64,000 nt of DNA from Piliocolobus tephrosceles (GCF_002776525.5 NC_045441.1:116855210-116919209), one strand, 5' to 3'; shown: positions 24,284-36,553, counted from the first letter of the stretch. Program-made: numbers and translations. Notes: generated from the letters alone by a model not told the origin.

Positions 24284-25049
24284 ATGTGTAAGCACCTCCT
24301 GGGAAAACCAGTTACAGCTCGAAGAGTAGGACTGGCTGCCAAATCATCTCCTTCCACCTCTTCAATCCCTCTTTTTTCTCATCTATGCCCCATTAGGCCG
24401 GGGAATAGTTTCAGAGGCATCTTGTTCAGCCTCGCTGCCTGTCTTTAACAGTGTGTCATGGGAAGTGTGCTACCCATTGTGCTCAGAATCAGAGTCCTGG
24501 GACTCAGGGCTCCAGAATTCACTCCTGATTGACTCAGTTGCTCTGGCTTATATAGCCTTAGCTCCTGCTCATTTTCAGACTAACTCTCATATTTGACAGA
24601 AGTGTGGGTACACCTTCAGTTCCTGATATTTGGCTGTGTGTTCTGGATGCAAACCTTACCTTGACTCTCTGAGATGATGTCTTCATGGATCAATCATTCC
24701 CCAACAGCTATTTGGACATGGGCCAGGTTGACTGCAGGCTCACTCATTGCCACTCAGTGTCCTTAAGGGCTTCACTCACTCTAGAACCAGAATGTGTACT
24801 TCTGCTCCATCACTTCCATCTTCCTAGCCACCCACCCAGGACTTTAAAACTCTATTCTTTCTGGACAGGTAAACATAATCTTTCCAGAAAGCACTGATGA
24901 TACAGGTGATGTCTGATTACTACCCATCAAGAAAGGCATATTGAATGACACTCATCTTTTCAACAGTCCAGCCAGGGCAGAGATGAATGCTATGATGTGG
25001 GTGAGGACATTCTTTTTGTTGGTGACTAGGGAGCTAATGAAGTTCTTAT
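24284..25049. other. Intergenic, nothing recognised
   Basis: No repeat boundary or coding signal that I can support. The 70-codon frame at 24685-24897 is unsupported. Confidence 0.35.
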
Positions 25050-25330
25050 TTTATACTTTAGAATAATTGTAGATTTACAGAAAAAACTCAAAGACAATGC
25101 ACACAGTGCCCATATACCCAAGCCCAGTTTTCCCCATGATGAACATCTTACAATAGTATAGTACATTGTCACAATTAATATTGATAACATTATTATTAAT
25201 TAAAGTCCATACTTTACTCATACAAATATCCAGCCCTGAAATATCATTAGTTTTTACCCAATGTTCTTTTTCTGTCCTCAGATACTATAATACATTTAAT
25301 CATCATGTCTCCTTGGGCCTCTCTTAGCTG
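25050..25330 (-). mobile_element. Old L1M fragment, antisense
   Basis: 'gtagatttacagaaaaaact', 'gcccatatacccaagcccag' and 'tgatgaacatcttacaat' match the reverse of the old L1M 3' UTR. Confidence 0.6.
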
Positions 25331-26219
25331 GAACAGTTGGGACACTATCCTTTAGAATGTCTCTGCCATCTCAAACTCAACCTCCAAGCATCTCCATACC
25401 ACCTAGACCCCAAGAACCCATGAGCACAGGGAGGAAGGTCATAGAGGAAGATAAGTCACTCGGGGTGATGCATGGAGCCTGATCCAAACTACAGCTTCTA
25501 AAGGCCTCCCAGAACAAGTGAAATAACTTTTACAATGGTGTTAAGAGTCGTATCTTGTCCTGTAAGAAACAGCACTTTGGTTTCTACAGCACAGGATGAG
25601 AAACAGGAAACAGATCAAGAAAAAAGCCACATGGCTGGGAAGGAGACATCAGAATGTGTGTTAATGAGTAACTGCTCTATCAAAGGAGACAGAGAGAAGG
25701 TAAACAGCTGGCGGGCCCTGAGTGCAGGCCAGCCAGGGAGCAAGGACAGACACTACTAGCTCTCCATTGTGGAGATTAGGAACACAGTTAGCTTTGAGCA
25801 TTCCCCGCCCCAAGATTCCTCACTCTCCAAACAGACAGGTAAACTGTGTAGCAGGCTCACAGGGCTTGGCATCCCAAGGGCATTTGCTCCCCAAAGCCAG
25901 AGGTACCTCTCATGTGGGAATGCCCTCAAGAGTAAGGGGCGTGAATCCTATTCCATTCTCTGTTTTCACCAGCACATTCTCCATTTTCTCTGCATAAGGA
26001 ATAGAACTGCCATCTCTCTCCTTGTCTGGGGTCAGAGTCAGCTTCACATAGTAAACATTCTGCTGATTGTAGTAGGGGTGTAGGAGAGGGAAAGAAATAT
26101 ATGGGGAAAAAAAGGGACCACTCTGAGATCTGAAGAAGGAACCCAAGGATCAAAAAACTAATCGGAGGGACTTTTCTAATCTCTCCTTCATGTCCTCTAA
26201 TTACTTATCACTCTTTTTG
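25331..26219. other. Intergenic, nothing recognised
   Basis: Contains overlapping short frames at 25535-26153 on both strands without a domain. No repeat recognised. Confidence 0.35.
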
Positions 26220-27260
26220 TTTCCCTGATCCTTTTGGTATTTTTTACTAATTTCATTGAGATATAATTCACATATAAAACAATTCACCCATTTAAAGTGT
26301 ACAATTAAATGGTTTTTAGGGTTCCTATTACATCTACAAAGTTGTGCAAACATCACCACTGATATAGTTTGACTGTGTCCCCACCCAAATCTCATCTTGA
26401 ATTGTAGCTCCCATAATTCCCATGTGCTGGAGGAATTCAATGGGAGGTAACTGAATCAAGGAAAAGGGTCTTTCCCATGCTGTTCACGTGATAGTGAATA
26501 AGTCTCATGAGATCTGATGGGTTTATAAAGGGGAGTTGCCCTGCACATGCTCTCTGGCCTGCCGCCATGTAAGATGTGCCTTTGCTCCTCCTTTGCCTTC
26601 CACCATGATTGTGAGGCCTCTCCAGCCATGTAGAACTGTGAGTCTATTAAACCTCTTTTTCTTTATAAATTACCCAGTCTTGAGTATATCTTTATTAGCA
26701 ATGTGAGAACAGACTAATAACCGCCACCATCTAATATCAGAACTTTGTCATCACCCTAAAATAAACCCTGTACCCATTAGCAGTTATTCCCAATTTTCCC
26801 TTCCCCAGTTCCCAGGCCCTAGTATCCACTAATCTGCTTTCTGTCTCTAGGGTTTTGCCTACTCTGGACATTTCACACAAATTGATTCATATAATATGTG
26901 GCCTTTAATGACTGACATTTTCCACTTAGTATAGTGCTTTCAACTTTCATCCATGTTGCATCATGTATCAAACTTTATTTCTTTTTATGATTGAATAATA
27001 TTTTATTGTATGTATACACCACATTTTGCTTATCCATTTATCAGTTGATCGGCATTTGGGTTGTTTCTACTTTTTGGACTTTATGAATAATGCGACTATG
27101 AACATTAATGTACAAGTTTTTGTGTGGACATACATTTTCAATTCTCCTGGATATATACCTAGGAGTAGAATTCCTGGGTCACATAGTAACTCTATATTTA
27201 ACTTTTTGAGGAACTGCCAAACTGTTTTCCAAAGTAGCTGCACCAGTTCTTTCACAAGAG
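26220..27260 (-). mobile_element. Old L1M, antisense, split by an LTR
   Basis: Left part 26220-26359 ('ttgagatataattcacata', 'ttgtgcaaacatcaccac') and right part 26728-27260 ('gtacccattagcagttattcc', 'tttatgaataatgcgactatg', 'ggatatatacctaggagtag') form one reverse L1M interrupted by the LTR at 26360-26722. The minus-strand frame 27067-27255 still reads as the L1 ORF2 C-terminal region. Confidence 0.82.
26360..26722 (+). mobile_element. Solo THE1/MST LTR inserted in L1M
   Basis: Starts 'tgatatagtttgactgtg', ends near 'agactaataacc'. Contains 'cccaaatctcatcttgaatt', 'gatagtgaataagtctcatg' and 'ctattaaacctc'. Flanks accac (26355-26359) and gccac (26723-26727) are a probable 5-bp duplication with one change. 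The L1 text resumes exactly afterwards. Confidence 0.85.
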
Positions 27261-27869
27261 CAAGAAATAAATTTGTCTGCTCTTTAATTCACTATTCTTT
27301 GGGGTTTCACTGTTGTACAGTTGCTGTATGTACAACTGAACCTAATTATAACTAGCACACTTGGCCCTTAAGTCTTCAGTGCTTTGTAAATGAGTACATA
27401 TGCTTTAATTACTAGAGTGTGTCTCGTCTGCCCAATAAGACTGGAAGCAATTTGAGGACAGGGATTACATTTTTATCTTTCCATATCTTCCACAGAGCCC
27501 AGTGTGGCGCCATGCCCCAAAGAGAATTAATTTAAATACTTCTGGGTGGATGCATGGGTGTGGGGGTTCAAAATAAATCAAAAGGACATACAGAATACAG
27601 AAGTGCTAGCCTTCTCTCTCTTTGAATAGTGAGAATTTCTTTTCTCCACCATCAGTCACTGAGCTTAATTACAGGACACTTTAAATAAGCTTGCTGTTGA
27701 AATTTATTTGGAGAGACACTAGGTGTTGCTGGTTACCCATGAAAAGGATATTGTCAGGATTCATTCAGCAGTACCTGAAGCAAATTAGGAAGAATTTTGG
27801 CTTTCTATTGTGCTTTTGCCAAAGTTCTTTCCGGATAGAAAGTGCAAAAAAATATATATTGAGGTAGTT

Positions 27870-28715
27870 AGACTAATGGCCTGTTACAGATGTCCATGTC
27901 CTAATCCCAAGAACCTACAACTACGTTAGGTTACTGGGCAAAGGGGAATTAAAGTTGCTAATTGGCTGATTTTAAAATAGGGAGATTATGCTGGATGATC
28001 TGGGTGAGTCTAATTGATATGGTTTGGCTATGCCCCCACTCAAATCTCATCATGAATTGTAGCTCCCATAATTCCCACGTATGTCATGGGAGAGACTCAC
28101 TGGGAAGTAATTGAATCACCGGGGAAAGTCTTTCCAAATACTGTTCTCGTGATAGTGAATAAGTCTGATGAGATCTGATGGTTTTATGAATGGAAGTTCC
28201 ACTGCACAAGCCCTTGTCTGCTGCCAAGTAAGAGGTACCTTTGCTTCTCCTTTACCTTCCTCCATGATTGTGAGGCCTCCCCAGCCATGTAGAACTGTGA
28301 GTCCATTAAACCTCTTTCGTTTGTCAATTGCCCAGTCTCAAGTATGTCTTTATTAGGAGCATGCAAACAGACTAATACACTAATGTAATCACAAGGGTCC
28401 TTAAGAGCGGAAGAGAGAGGCAGAAGAGAGGGGAAGATGTGACCACAGAAGAAAGGCACAGAGCAATGTCACATGGATGGCTTTGAAGATGGAGGAAGGG
28501 GACCATGAGGAAAGAAATGCAGTTGGTCTCTGGATGCTGGAAAAGGCAAGGGGCCTCTAGAATGAAATACAGCCCTGTCAACACCTTGATTTTAGCCCAA
28601 TCAGATCCCTTTCATACTTCTTTCCTCCAGAACTGTAAGATATTAAATGTATATTGTTTTAAAGCCACTAAGTTTGTGATAATTGCTATGGCAGCAATAG
28701 AAAATTAATACATAT
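27870..28715 (+). mobile_element. MLT1-type LTR split by a THE1 LTR
   Basis: Left part 27870-28014 ('gtccatgtcctaatcccaag', 'ggagattatgctggatgatc') and right part 28380-28715 ('gtaatcacaagggtccttaa', 'acaccttgattttagcccaa', 'tttaaagccactaagtttg') are collinear MLT1-like sequence with the THE1/MST LTR between them. Confidence 0.75.
28015..28379 (+). mobile_element. Solo THE1/MST LTR nested in MLT1
   Basis: Runs 'tgatatggtttggctatg' to 'gactaataca', 365 bp. Perfect 5-bp duplication ctaat at 28010-28014 and 28380-28384. Confidence 0.92.
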
Positions 28716-29471
28716 ACTAATAATGTTTTTCCCATTTCATTTTGAAAGTGTGATGGTGAGATGGGGGAATCAGGGGTGGAGGTGGGGGTTAGGTGACAGT
28801 TCACCAACATAGTTAATTGTATTATGTTATCTAATGTGAATTATGTCAGGCATTAATAATAATTGCATTTTATGGTATTTTACACTTTCCCAAGACTTTC
28901 AACATATTGTTTCATTCAATCACGACAATAACTTTGAGAAGCTATGTAGACACACTGCTTCCCATTTTGACAGGTAGAAAACAATGAGTCACAAAGAAGG
29001 TCCCTGAGACAGGTGATGACAGAATCAGCACCTTGTTTTTATCTCTTTCAGGACTTGTCTTAGCCTTTTATCTCTTACTCTTTCAAAGAACTTGGGTCCC
29101 AGAGCACAAGAAACAAAAAGTCCACCTTCCTGAGGACATTTGTATATTTGTAGGTATTCTGCTGCCATATCTGGCACTTAGGGAAAGAGTTCCAAGACAT
29201 CAAATTAACATCAAGTATTAACCACCTGGCTTCTAGACAATGGCCTGGAATCAGGTAGAAAGGCAGGGCTTACATATTCCAGACATAGATTTGCACCACA
29301 CATGCTTCCCAGGGCAGAAGGGAACTGTCAGACCCAAAGACTCTCTCCTGCAGGGACTTACTCCTCACTCTCCCTCTCCGTCCACCCAGCCTCCACCTTC
29401 TTCTGAACTCTGGTCCCAGCCCTGTAGGCAGGAGCTTCACCATTTGACTGACATCAAGAATCTCTGGCCTG
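28716..29471. other. Intergenic, nothing recognised
   Basis: No gene, no clear repeat. Short frames at 29033-29221 and 29240-29623 are unsupported; the latter runs into Alu. Confidence 0.35.
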
Positions 29472-29714
29472 AAGCCAGGCGCGGTAATTTCCAGCACTTT
29501 GGGAGGCAGAGGCGGGTGGGTCACCTGAGATCAGGAATTCGAGACCAGCATGGCCAACATGGTGAAACCGCATCTCTATTAAAAATACAAAAATTAGCCA
29601 GGCATGGCGACGGGCACCTGTAATCACAGCTACTTGGGAGGCTGAGGCAGGAGAATCACTTGAACCCAGGAGGCAGAGGTTGCAGAGTAAGACTCTGTCT
29701 CAAAAAAAAAAAAA
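29472..29714 (+). mobile_element. Alu with internal deletion
   Basis: Begins 'gccaggcgcggtaatttcc', lacking part of the promoter region after the A box. It also lacks most of the right-arm 3' part, jumping from 'gaggttgcag' to 'agtaagactctgtctc'. Confidence 0.88.
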
Positions 29715-30179
29715 AGAAGTATGTCTGACTTGAACTCATTCCTGTAGGCCACCCTACTCTGGACCCCTGAAATAGAAGGTACAACCCTGTTTGTGGCCCC
29801 TCAAACCCTAATTCCCATACAAGTCAAACAGACACATTCTGTAATACAATTTATCTCACCTGCCGTCTCAGTCCTCAATCCCCCACCTTCCACCTTCCAC
29901 TTTCCCTCTTTCTTTTCTTCCATCAATAAATATTGAGGAGCATATTTATTTTAGGCACTGTACAGTGAATTACGGATGTTGTGGTGAGGAACAGGCCCAC
30001 TCCTTAGCCTCTGGGCCATACAGCTATTGAATGCATTTATATGTAAAATAATACATTCTAAAAGGAAGAAGCACCCGGCACTGGTACTCACTTAACAGGG
30101 AAGTGGCTCCCACTCCCTTAACAACATTGGATTTGGTTATTTTGAGCTCAGTGATGCCATTCCAGGGAGGCAGTGGTTG

Positions 30180-30385
30180 AAGGACCCAGTCTCCAAAGCC
30201 ACACTTCTTGGAACCAAATCCTGAATCTACCAGTTGCTAGCTATATCTTGGGCAAGTTATTTAACTTCTCTTTGCCTCAGTTTCTTCATATGTAAATGGG
30301 GATGATGATAATAATACTCAACACTTTAGATGTTTTTGATGATTTAGTTAATATATGTAAATGCAGTACCTGACATATATTGGAT
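30180..30385 (+). mobile_element. MIR SINE remnant
   Basis: 'ctgaatctaccagttgctag', 'gggcaagttatttaacttct' and 'cctcagtttcttcatatgt' are the MIR core in sense. Confidence 0.85.
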
Positions 30386-30954
30386 TGAAAATCATATGAA
30401 ATTGCTGTTGTCAGTGATTGACAGCAACATCTGCAACTCCATGTTTTAATCTTAGCAAACACTATATAAATGTTCATCACTGGCTTTTCAGCAGGGTGGT
30501 GGGGGAGCGAACAGATGCAAGAAGCAAAGGTATGAGTAGCTAGTGAGGCCATAAGAAGCAGGAAGAAGAAGTTCTCCTCCCTTTCTTTAATCGGTAAAAC
30601 CATTAAAACAGGCCAGAATGAAAGGGACACAGAAAAAGTGGAAAATGAACACATGTTACAAGATAATCTCAGGTAAAAAGCAAAACACCCAGTTATAATG
30701 CATAATGCTACAATTAGCATCAAGAAAAGTATTCTATGGACAGACATTGGAAGGGAACATCGAAACAAAAACAATCGCTGAATTAGATGCCAGTAATATG
30801 GGAAAATGTTTAAAAGCTTTTTACAATACTGTTGTAAACTGGTTTAAATAGCCTTTTTTTAAAAGTAGTGTGTTCATGAAAACAAGGCAAGCATAGGCTG
30901 AGGAACTGGAGTCTGTCAATGCTCTGTGTGGGCAAGAACCAGTTGCTCTTTATT

Positions 30955-31765
30955 CTGAAGTTAGAAAGCCTGAGTGCAAATCCCAGCTCTGGGGCTGCAT
31001 ATCTGTGTGACCTTCAGCAAGTAACTTACCTCTCTGTGCTTCAGCTTCCTATTCTTGAAGATAAGAACAGTGTATTAGTCAGGGTTCTCCAGTGGGACAG
31101 AACTAATAGGATGTATGTATATATAAAAGGGAGTTTATTAAGGAGAATTGGCTCAGACAGTCACAAGGTGAAGTCCCACAATAGGCCATCTGCAAGCTGA
31201 GGAAGAAAGAAGCCAGTACTGACTCAGTCAGAGTCCAAAAGCCTCAATAAATAGGGGAACTGACAGTGCAGCCTTCAGTCTGTGGCCGAAGGCCCAAGAG
31301 CCCCCAGTAAACCACTAGCGTAAGTCCTAGAGTCCAAAGGTCGAAGAACCTGGAGTCTGATGTCCAGGGGCAAGAGAAACAGATGGAGGCATCCAGCATG
31401 GGAGAAAAATGAAAACCAGAAGGCTCAGCAAGCCAGCTTAACCCACCTTCTAGCACCTGCTTTGTTCTAGCCATGCTGGCAGCTGATTGGATGGTGCCCA
31501 CCCACATGGAGGGTGGGTCTTCCTCTCCTAGTCCACCGACTCAAATGTTAACCACCTCTGGCAACATCCTCACACCAAGAAACAATATTTTACCAGCTAT
31601 CTAGGTATCCTTCAATCCAATCAAGTTGACACCTAATATTCACCATCACAAATAGAAACTACCACCACTAAAGGCTCTCATAAATACTAACTGAAGTAAT
31701 AATGTAAAACACTTAGAGCAGTGCCTGACATATAGTGTGAGCTTTTAGTGTTATCATTCCCAGCA
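30955..31765 (+). mobile_element. MIR split by an MLT2 LTR
   Basis: Left half 30955-31070 ('gcaaatcccagctctggggc', 'gtgaccttcagcaagtaact') and right half 31651-31765 ('cacttagagcagtgcctgac') are parts of one MIR. The MLT2 LTR lies between them. Confidence 0.75.
31071..31650 (-). mobile_element. MLT2-type ERVL solo LTR, antisense
   Basis: Starts 'tgtattagtcagggttctcc', ends 'caccatcaca'. Contains 'gctgattggatggtgcccac', 'actcaaatgttaaccacct' and 'tcaatccaatcaagttgaca'. Flanks aacag and aatag are a likely 5-bp duplication with one mismatch. Confidence 0.82.
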
Positions 31766-31844
31766 ACTAGCAAAAGAGCAATGTCTTGGAACACATCACA
31801 GGGCTTATAATCCAAAGAGAGAGACAAACATATGACAGTGATAA

Positions 31845-32345
31845 TAACACCTAAGTGCTTACTATGTATCACACACTTATTAAGTTATTCATAGGAATTC
31901 ACTCATTGAATTCTTCTCTTTTCTTTTTTAAGAGAGATAGGGACTCACTCTATTGCCCTGGCTGGAGTGAGGTAGCACAATCATAGCTCACTATAGCCTC
32001 AAACTCCTGGGCTCAGGTGATCCTCCCACCTCAGCCTCCCAAGCAGCTGGGACTACAGGTGTGCACCACCATGCCCAGATCATGTAAATTTTTTTGTAGA
32101 AACAGGGTCTTGCTGTGTTGCCCAGGCCAACCTCACACTCCTGGCCTCAAGTCATCCTCCCACCTTGGCCTCCCAAAGTACTGGGATTACAGGCATGAGC
32201 CACTGTACCCAGCCTTACTAATTTAATTCTTGTAACAACTCTAAGAGCTAAGTATTATTATTACTGTCATACTATTGATTATACTGTTGAGGCACAGAGA
32301 GGTGAACTAGCCCAAAGTCACACAGCTAGTAAGTAATGAATCTTT
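31845..32345 (-). mobile_element. MIR, antisense, split by AluJ
   Basis: 31845-31915 ('aagtgcttactatgtatca') and 32215-32345 ('gaggcacagagaggtgaact', 'agtcacacagctagtaagt') are the two halves of a reverse MIR. Confidence 0.8.
31916..32214 (-). mobile_element. AluJ, antisense
   Basis: Reverse Alu with 'cctcaaactcctgggctcag' and 'ggccaacctcacactcct', the AluJ-type diagnostic wording. Ends 'gccactgtacccagcc'. Confidence 0.88.
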
Positions 32346-32394
32346 TGCTATTATAGTGTAGAAAGGGTCTTAGTGAGATAATTAACAGATGCAC

Positions 32395-33072
32395 TGAGAA
32401 CAGCCTATCCTCATCCATGGACTCTGTATTTGCAAATTCTCCTCCTTGCTAACATGTATTTGTAACCCCCAAGTCCATACTCTTGGTGCTGTCAAGGTCA
32501 TTCACAAACACGTACAAAGTGTCAGTAAAAATGTGAGTCACCCCATGTGTGTGTTTCCAATGAGATTGAACAAGGTGACATTTTGACTTTTATTTCCACT
32601 CTCACACTATAAACAGGTGTCCTTTTCAAGGTCCATTTAGTGCCACATTTTTTTGTACCCTTGTGCTTTTCCTTGTTGATTTCACTGTTTATAATGGCCC
32701 CCAGCTTAGTGTCGAAGCACTGTCTAGTGTTCCTAAGAATGAGAAAACTGTGATGTGCCCTGTGGAGAAAAACAGGTGTTTGGATAAGCTTCATTCAGGT
32801 GTGACTCATGGTGCTACTGGCTATGGGTTCAATGTTAATGAATCAACAACATATTAAAAAAGAAATACACACAGAACAAAGTTATGCCTTCAAACTGAAA
32901 CACATGTAGAACAGGTTATGCTTTAATCAGTTGATGACAATGCATTGACCAGAAGCTTGCAGGAACCTAACTCTGTATTACCTCTAAGAACCATGGCTCA
33001 GTATTTGCTAATGCAGTGCTCATGGCAACTTTCTAGAACGTAACTACTGTGGATAATGATAATCAACTGTAC
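32395..33072 (+). mobile_element. Tigger (pogo-type) DNA transposon, internally deleted, with transposase N-terminal relic
   Basis: The 5' leader starts near 'cagcctatcctcatccatgg'. A region encoding the start of a Tigger-type transposase follows (about 32690-32855), then the junction to the 3' non-coding end ('gcaggaacctaactctgta', 'taatgataatcaactgtac'). The open frame reads like the first ~55 residues of a pogo/TIGD-type helix-turn-helix, with 'LSSVPK' and 'FNVNEST' visible; the start-of-gene methionine and catalytic DDE domain are absent. The 5' inverted repeat is missing or unrecognised. Not a gene. Confidence 0.75.
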
Positions 33073-33109
33073 TTAGGAGGTCACTTCCCCCTGACTCAAG
33101 GGTCAGGAG

Positions 33110-33310
33110 GGTTCTAAGAGACCTGAGGTAGGAGTGAGCCAGGAGAAGTGACAGATGGGGGGAAGGAAGAGTGTCCCAGGTAGAAGATACAGCAAGAGCA
33201 AAGCCCTGGAGGCCTCAGCCAGAGCAGAGGCTTTGAGGGGCTGAGGAGCAGTGTGACTGGCAGGGATTCGGAGGAGGAGAGGCAGGAGGACTAAACTAAG
33301 GGCCAACCAC
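33110..33310 (+). mobile_element. L2-like remnant
   Basis: 'ggaagagtgtcccaggtaga' and 'gcaagagcaaagccctgga' are an L2 3' motif in sense. Confidence 0.5.
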
Positions 33311-33347
33311 ACAAGAACCCATAAATCCAATTGAAGGTGTGGGACGC

Positions 33348-33497
33348 ACAAATTTAAGCAGCTGAGCTCCACGAAGTCTATACCATTCACGTTAAAGTTC
33401 ACTGATGGCCAAATCTGTGGGACTCTGACAAATTTAAGCAGCTGAGCTCCGCAAAGTCTATACCATTCACATTAAAGTTCACTGATAGCCAAATCTG
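33348..33497. repeat. 80-bp local tandem duplication
   Basis: 33348-33417 and 33428-33497 are the same 70-bp text with about four changes; the repeat period is 80 bp. The changes include CpG-type transitions. Confidence 0.9.
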
Positions 33498-33499
33498 AT

Positions 33500-34300
33500 G
33501 GTGGGTTCTCTGTTTCCACATCTCCTGACCCCTCAGCAGGTAGCTTTTGACACAGCAACCCCTGCTTCTTGATTGCTTTCTTGTTTGGGCTTTGATGACT
33601 CCATGCTCACCTGGTTTAATCTCTAATTAACGGGCCTCCCCCCTCATACCTCCTACGCCAGCTCCTCCTTCCCTGCCCACCTCTAAAAGCTGATATGCCT
33701 CAAGCTCTGTCCTCTGATCTCCTTAGTGGCTTTCATTCAAGCCCACAGCTTTATCATCAGGTATAGGCCAACAGCTCCAGTGTAAGTCAGGATCCTAGCA
33801 AGAAGTGTACGGCACCCTCCCTGGGTCATGAGACAAGTTTAATAAAAGGTGGGATTTAGGGAAACCACAAAGGACAGTTCAGCCCTACTGGGCTAATAAC
33901 AGTGAGATACATTATCACCCCTAGGCTTGACGGGGAATGGAGGGAGTAGTTTCTGAAACCTGGAGACAGGAGCTGTGATCTTCAGTTGAACGACACAGTC
34001 AGCCCTAGGTGATACTACATAAACAGGGGGCTAGAGGAATAAATAGCCCAACCTCACTCTCCTCCCTCCCTTCGTCCAGATCTTCTTCCAGGGCTCTTTA
34101 TTGGCCAAACACAATGGAAAGCCACAGGACAGCCTGTTGAATATATACAGGTCAGATTATTAGGGTTCAGTTCAGGGTAAAAAAGAGTAGAGAGTGGTTC
34201 TGAAGGGCAAATTGAAGACACACAGCACAACTCCCAGATCTGTCTCTGGTCTTGACCTCTCACCTGAGGTCAAACCCCTATGACCAACTTTTAACCCAAC
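33500..34300. other. Intergenic, nothing firm recognised
   Basis: Contains decayed sequence around 33780-34060 that may be an old transposon, but I cannot name it. No gene. Confidence 0.3.
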
Positions 34301-34511
34301 TTCCGAACTTGGCTTATCTAAGAGCATCTCAAACTTAACTTTTGACAATCAAAACTTTTGGTTTGCTGCCCCCTACATTCACGTCCATCCTCAAACCTGC
34401 TTTTTTTCCTTAGTTTTCTCCATCTCTGTAAATAGTACTACCATCACCTACTTACTCAAGCCAAAATCTTGAGTCATTACTGTTTTTTCTGTCTCCCTCA
34501 CAGTTGACATC

Positions 34512-34540
34512 CAGTATTTTTTTCAATAACTGTGGTACTA

Positions 34541-34574
<34 letters not shown>

Positions 34575-34663
34575 CAGGATACAAAGCAGTAAGAAACAAA
34601 AAATTTTTTCAAAAAATAATTTTTCCTTCATCAAGTAAATACCCAATCCTCCCATTTGTCCCA
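34512..34663. repeat. Copied block A (with (CA)n), paralogous to 36554-36704
   Basis: About 150 bp including a CA tract (34542-34573) matches 36554-36704 almost exactly in direct orientation. It lies inside an otherwise continuous reverse L2, suggesting it is the inserted copy. Confidence 0.9.
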
Positions 34664-35044
34664 ATCATATAGGCTCCCTCGAAAATATATCCCAAGTCTC
34701 ATGACTTCCATTGCTAAAACCCCATTTCAAACCATCATCAACTCCTCCCATGACTGTTACAATAGTGTCTTAACTGGCCACCCTTCTTCCACTGTTGGAT
34801 TCCTTCCACTCCATCCTCCAAATAGCAGCCAGAGAGGACTTCCCAAAGGATAAACCAGGACACAGCCTCCTCTGTTTTAAAGGGCTTCATACAGAAATTT
34901 GAATAAAATCCAAACTCCTTACCATGACCCCAAGGCCTCCATGATCTGACACAGTCTACTTACATGACTCATCTCTTATTCCCTTCCTCTTCTGTCCTTC
35001 CACTATGGCCAGTCTGGTCCAATTTTGTGTCTGTCAAAGAATTC

Positions 35045-35340
35045 GGCTAGGCATGGTGGCTCATGCTTGTAATCCTAGCACTTTGGAAGGCCAAGGCGGG
35101 TGGATCCCTTGAGCTCAGGAGCTCCAGACCAGCCTGGGCAACATGGTGAAACCCCATCTCTACAAAAAATACAAAAATTAGCCTGGTGTGGTGGCACATA
35201 CCTATAATCCAAGCTACTCAGGAGGCTGAGGTTAGAGGAGTGCTTGAGCCCAGGAGGTTGAGGTTGCAGCGAGCCATGTTCATACCACTGCACTCCAGCC
35301 TGGGTGACAAAGCAAGATCTGTCTCAACAACAACAAAAAA
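35045..35340 (+). mobile_element. Alu (older, AluJ/S)
   Basis: Sense dimer from 'ggctaggcatggtggctcat' to 'aagatctgtctcaacaacaac'. Confidence 0.88.
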
Positions 35341-36553
35341 ATCAAGTCTGTTCCAATATCAAAGGTTTTGTAACAACTTTTTCTTCTGCCTGGAAATCAG
35401 AAGGGCTGCTTCCTTCTAATCAAATATTTACATTTTAATTCAGTTGTCATGTTCTCAAAAACATATTCCATTTTACTTAAAAATAATCCATCCAGAATCA
35501 GGGAGGGGTAAGAGATGCAGGTGTAAATGAAACAACGAGCTGCCCTAAGATAATAATGGTCAATGATGGATGATGGATATGTGGATGTTCATTATTCTGT
35601 TCTCTTTATTTTAAATACATTTGAAGTTTTTTGTATAAAAAGGCTTCTAAGGGATCCATCCTCTCCCTGCACTCTGGCTCTCTCTTTGTTCCTCTTACTT
35701 TCTGCTGCTTCACCTGCTCATGCCTGTTGTTGGGCATGTGGTACTGTTTCCACTGCTTTGATTCTCTGCTCATGCTCCAGACCAGCTTAATTCCTACTCA
35801 TCCCTCAGGTCTCAGATTATACATGCCTTCCCTAGGGAAACCTTCCCTGACTCATTTATGTTCCAAATTGCCTTGTTCACAAGTGAGAGCTCAAACTGGT
35901 TCAGGTAACTGTAAAGTCCAGAGTTAGCTTCTGGCTTGATCCAGTCCTCAAGAAGTGTTACCAGGACTACTCATCTCTCCATCTCTTGGCCCCATTTCCT
36001 CTGTGTTGGCTCCATCCTCAGAGAAGCTCACCCTCCATAGTGGTAAGATGATGCCATGTCTCCAGCTTTCTCCTTCACATTCAAATCTAACACGAAGAAT
36101 GGATTTATTTCTCCAAGAGGGTTCCAAAAAAACTCCACAGCTTATTCTTACTAGCTTGGGTGACTTCACTCTGGGCATAGTCTTGTTTTAGAATCAACCA
36201 TTGGTGCTGTGGAAAAGTAATGATCTGATTGACCAAACAGGACTGAGTCTTCCCTGACACTGATGGATAGATTATGTGTGGGGTGAGGTTGCCAAACCCC
36301 AACCAGAATTACAGGAAGTCTGAGGATGAATCCTGGAGAGGCAAACAAATGTCCACCAGGAATTTCTTAACTAAATGTTTGCATAACAACCTGTCCTCTT
36401 TAATAGCACTATGATAATTATACACTTACATATAATTTGTTTAATATATGTGTCTCCCATAACACTGTACGGTCAACTTGAGAGAGACTCTGTCTCCTTT
36501 TTTCACTGCTCTATGCCCAGTGCCCAGCACAATTTTGGCACAGGATAGATACT

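Larger units (their letters stand above)
34300..36553 (-). mobile_element. L2 LINE remnants, antisense, interrupted
   Basis: Pieces at 34400-34511, 34664-34990, 35690-35870 and 36430-36553 read as reverse L2 ('gttacaatagtgtcttaact', 'cttaccatgaccccaaggcc', 'aaaccttccctgactcattt', and the tail 'gtgcccagcacaattttggc'). They are interrupted by an Alu at 35045 and by an inserted ~150-bp block at 34512-34663. Confidence 0.6.

Noticed and set aside
30286..30774. 162-codon minus-strand frame, longest in the intergenic part
   Set aside because: It overlaps an antisense MIR, does not begin with ATG at its stated start (TTG), and shows no conserved domain. Hydrophobic content comes from T-rich DNA.
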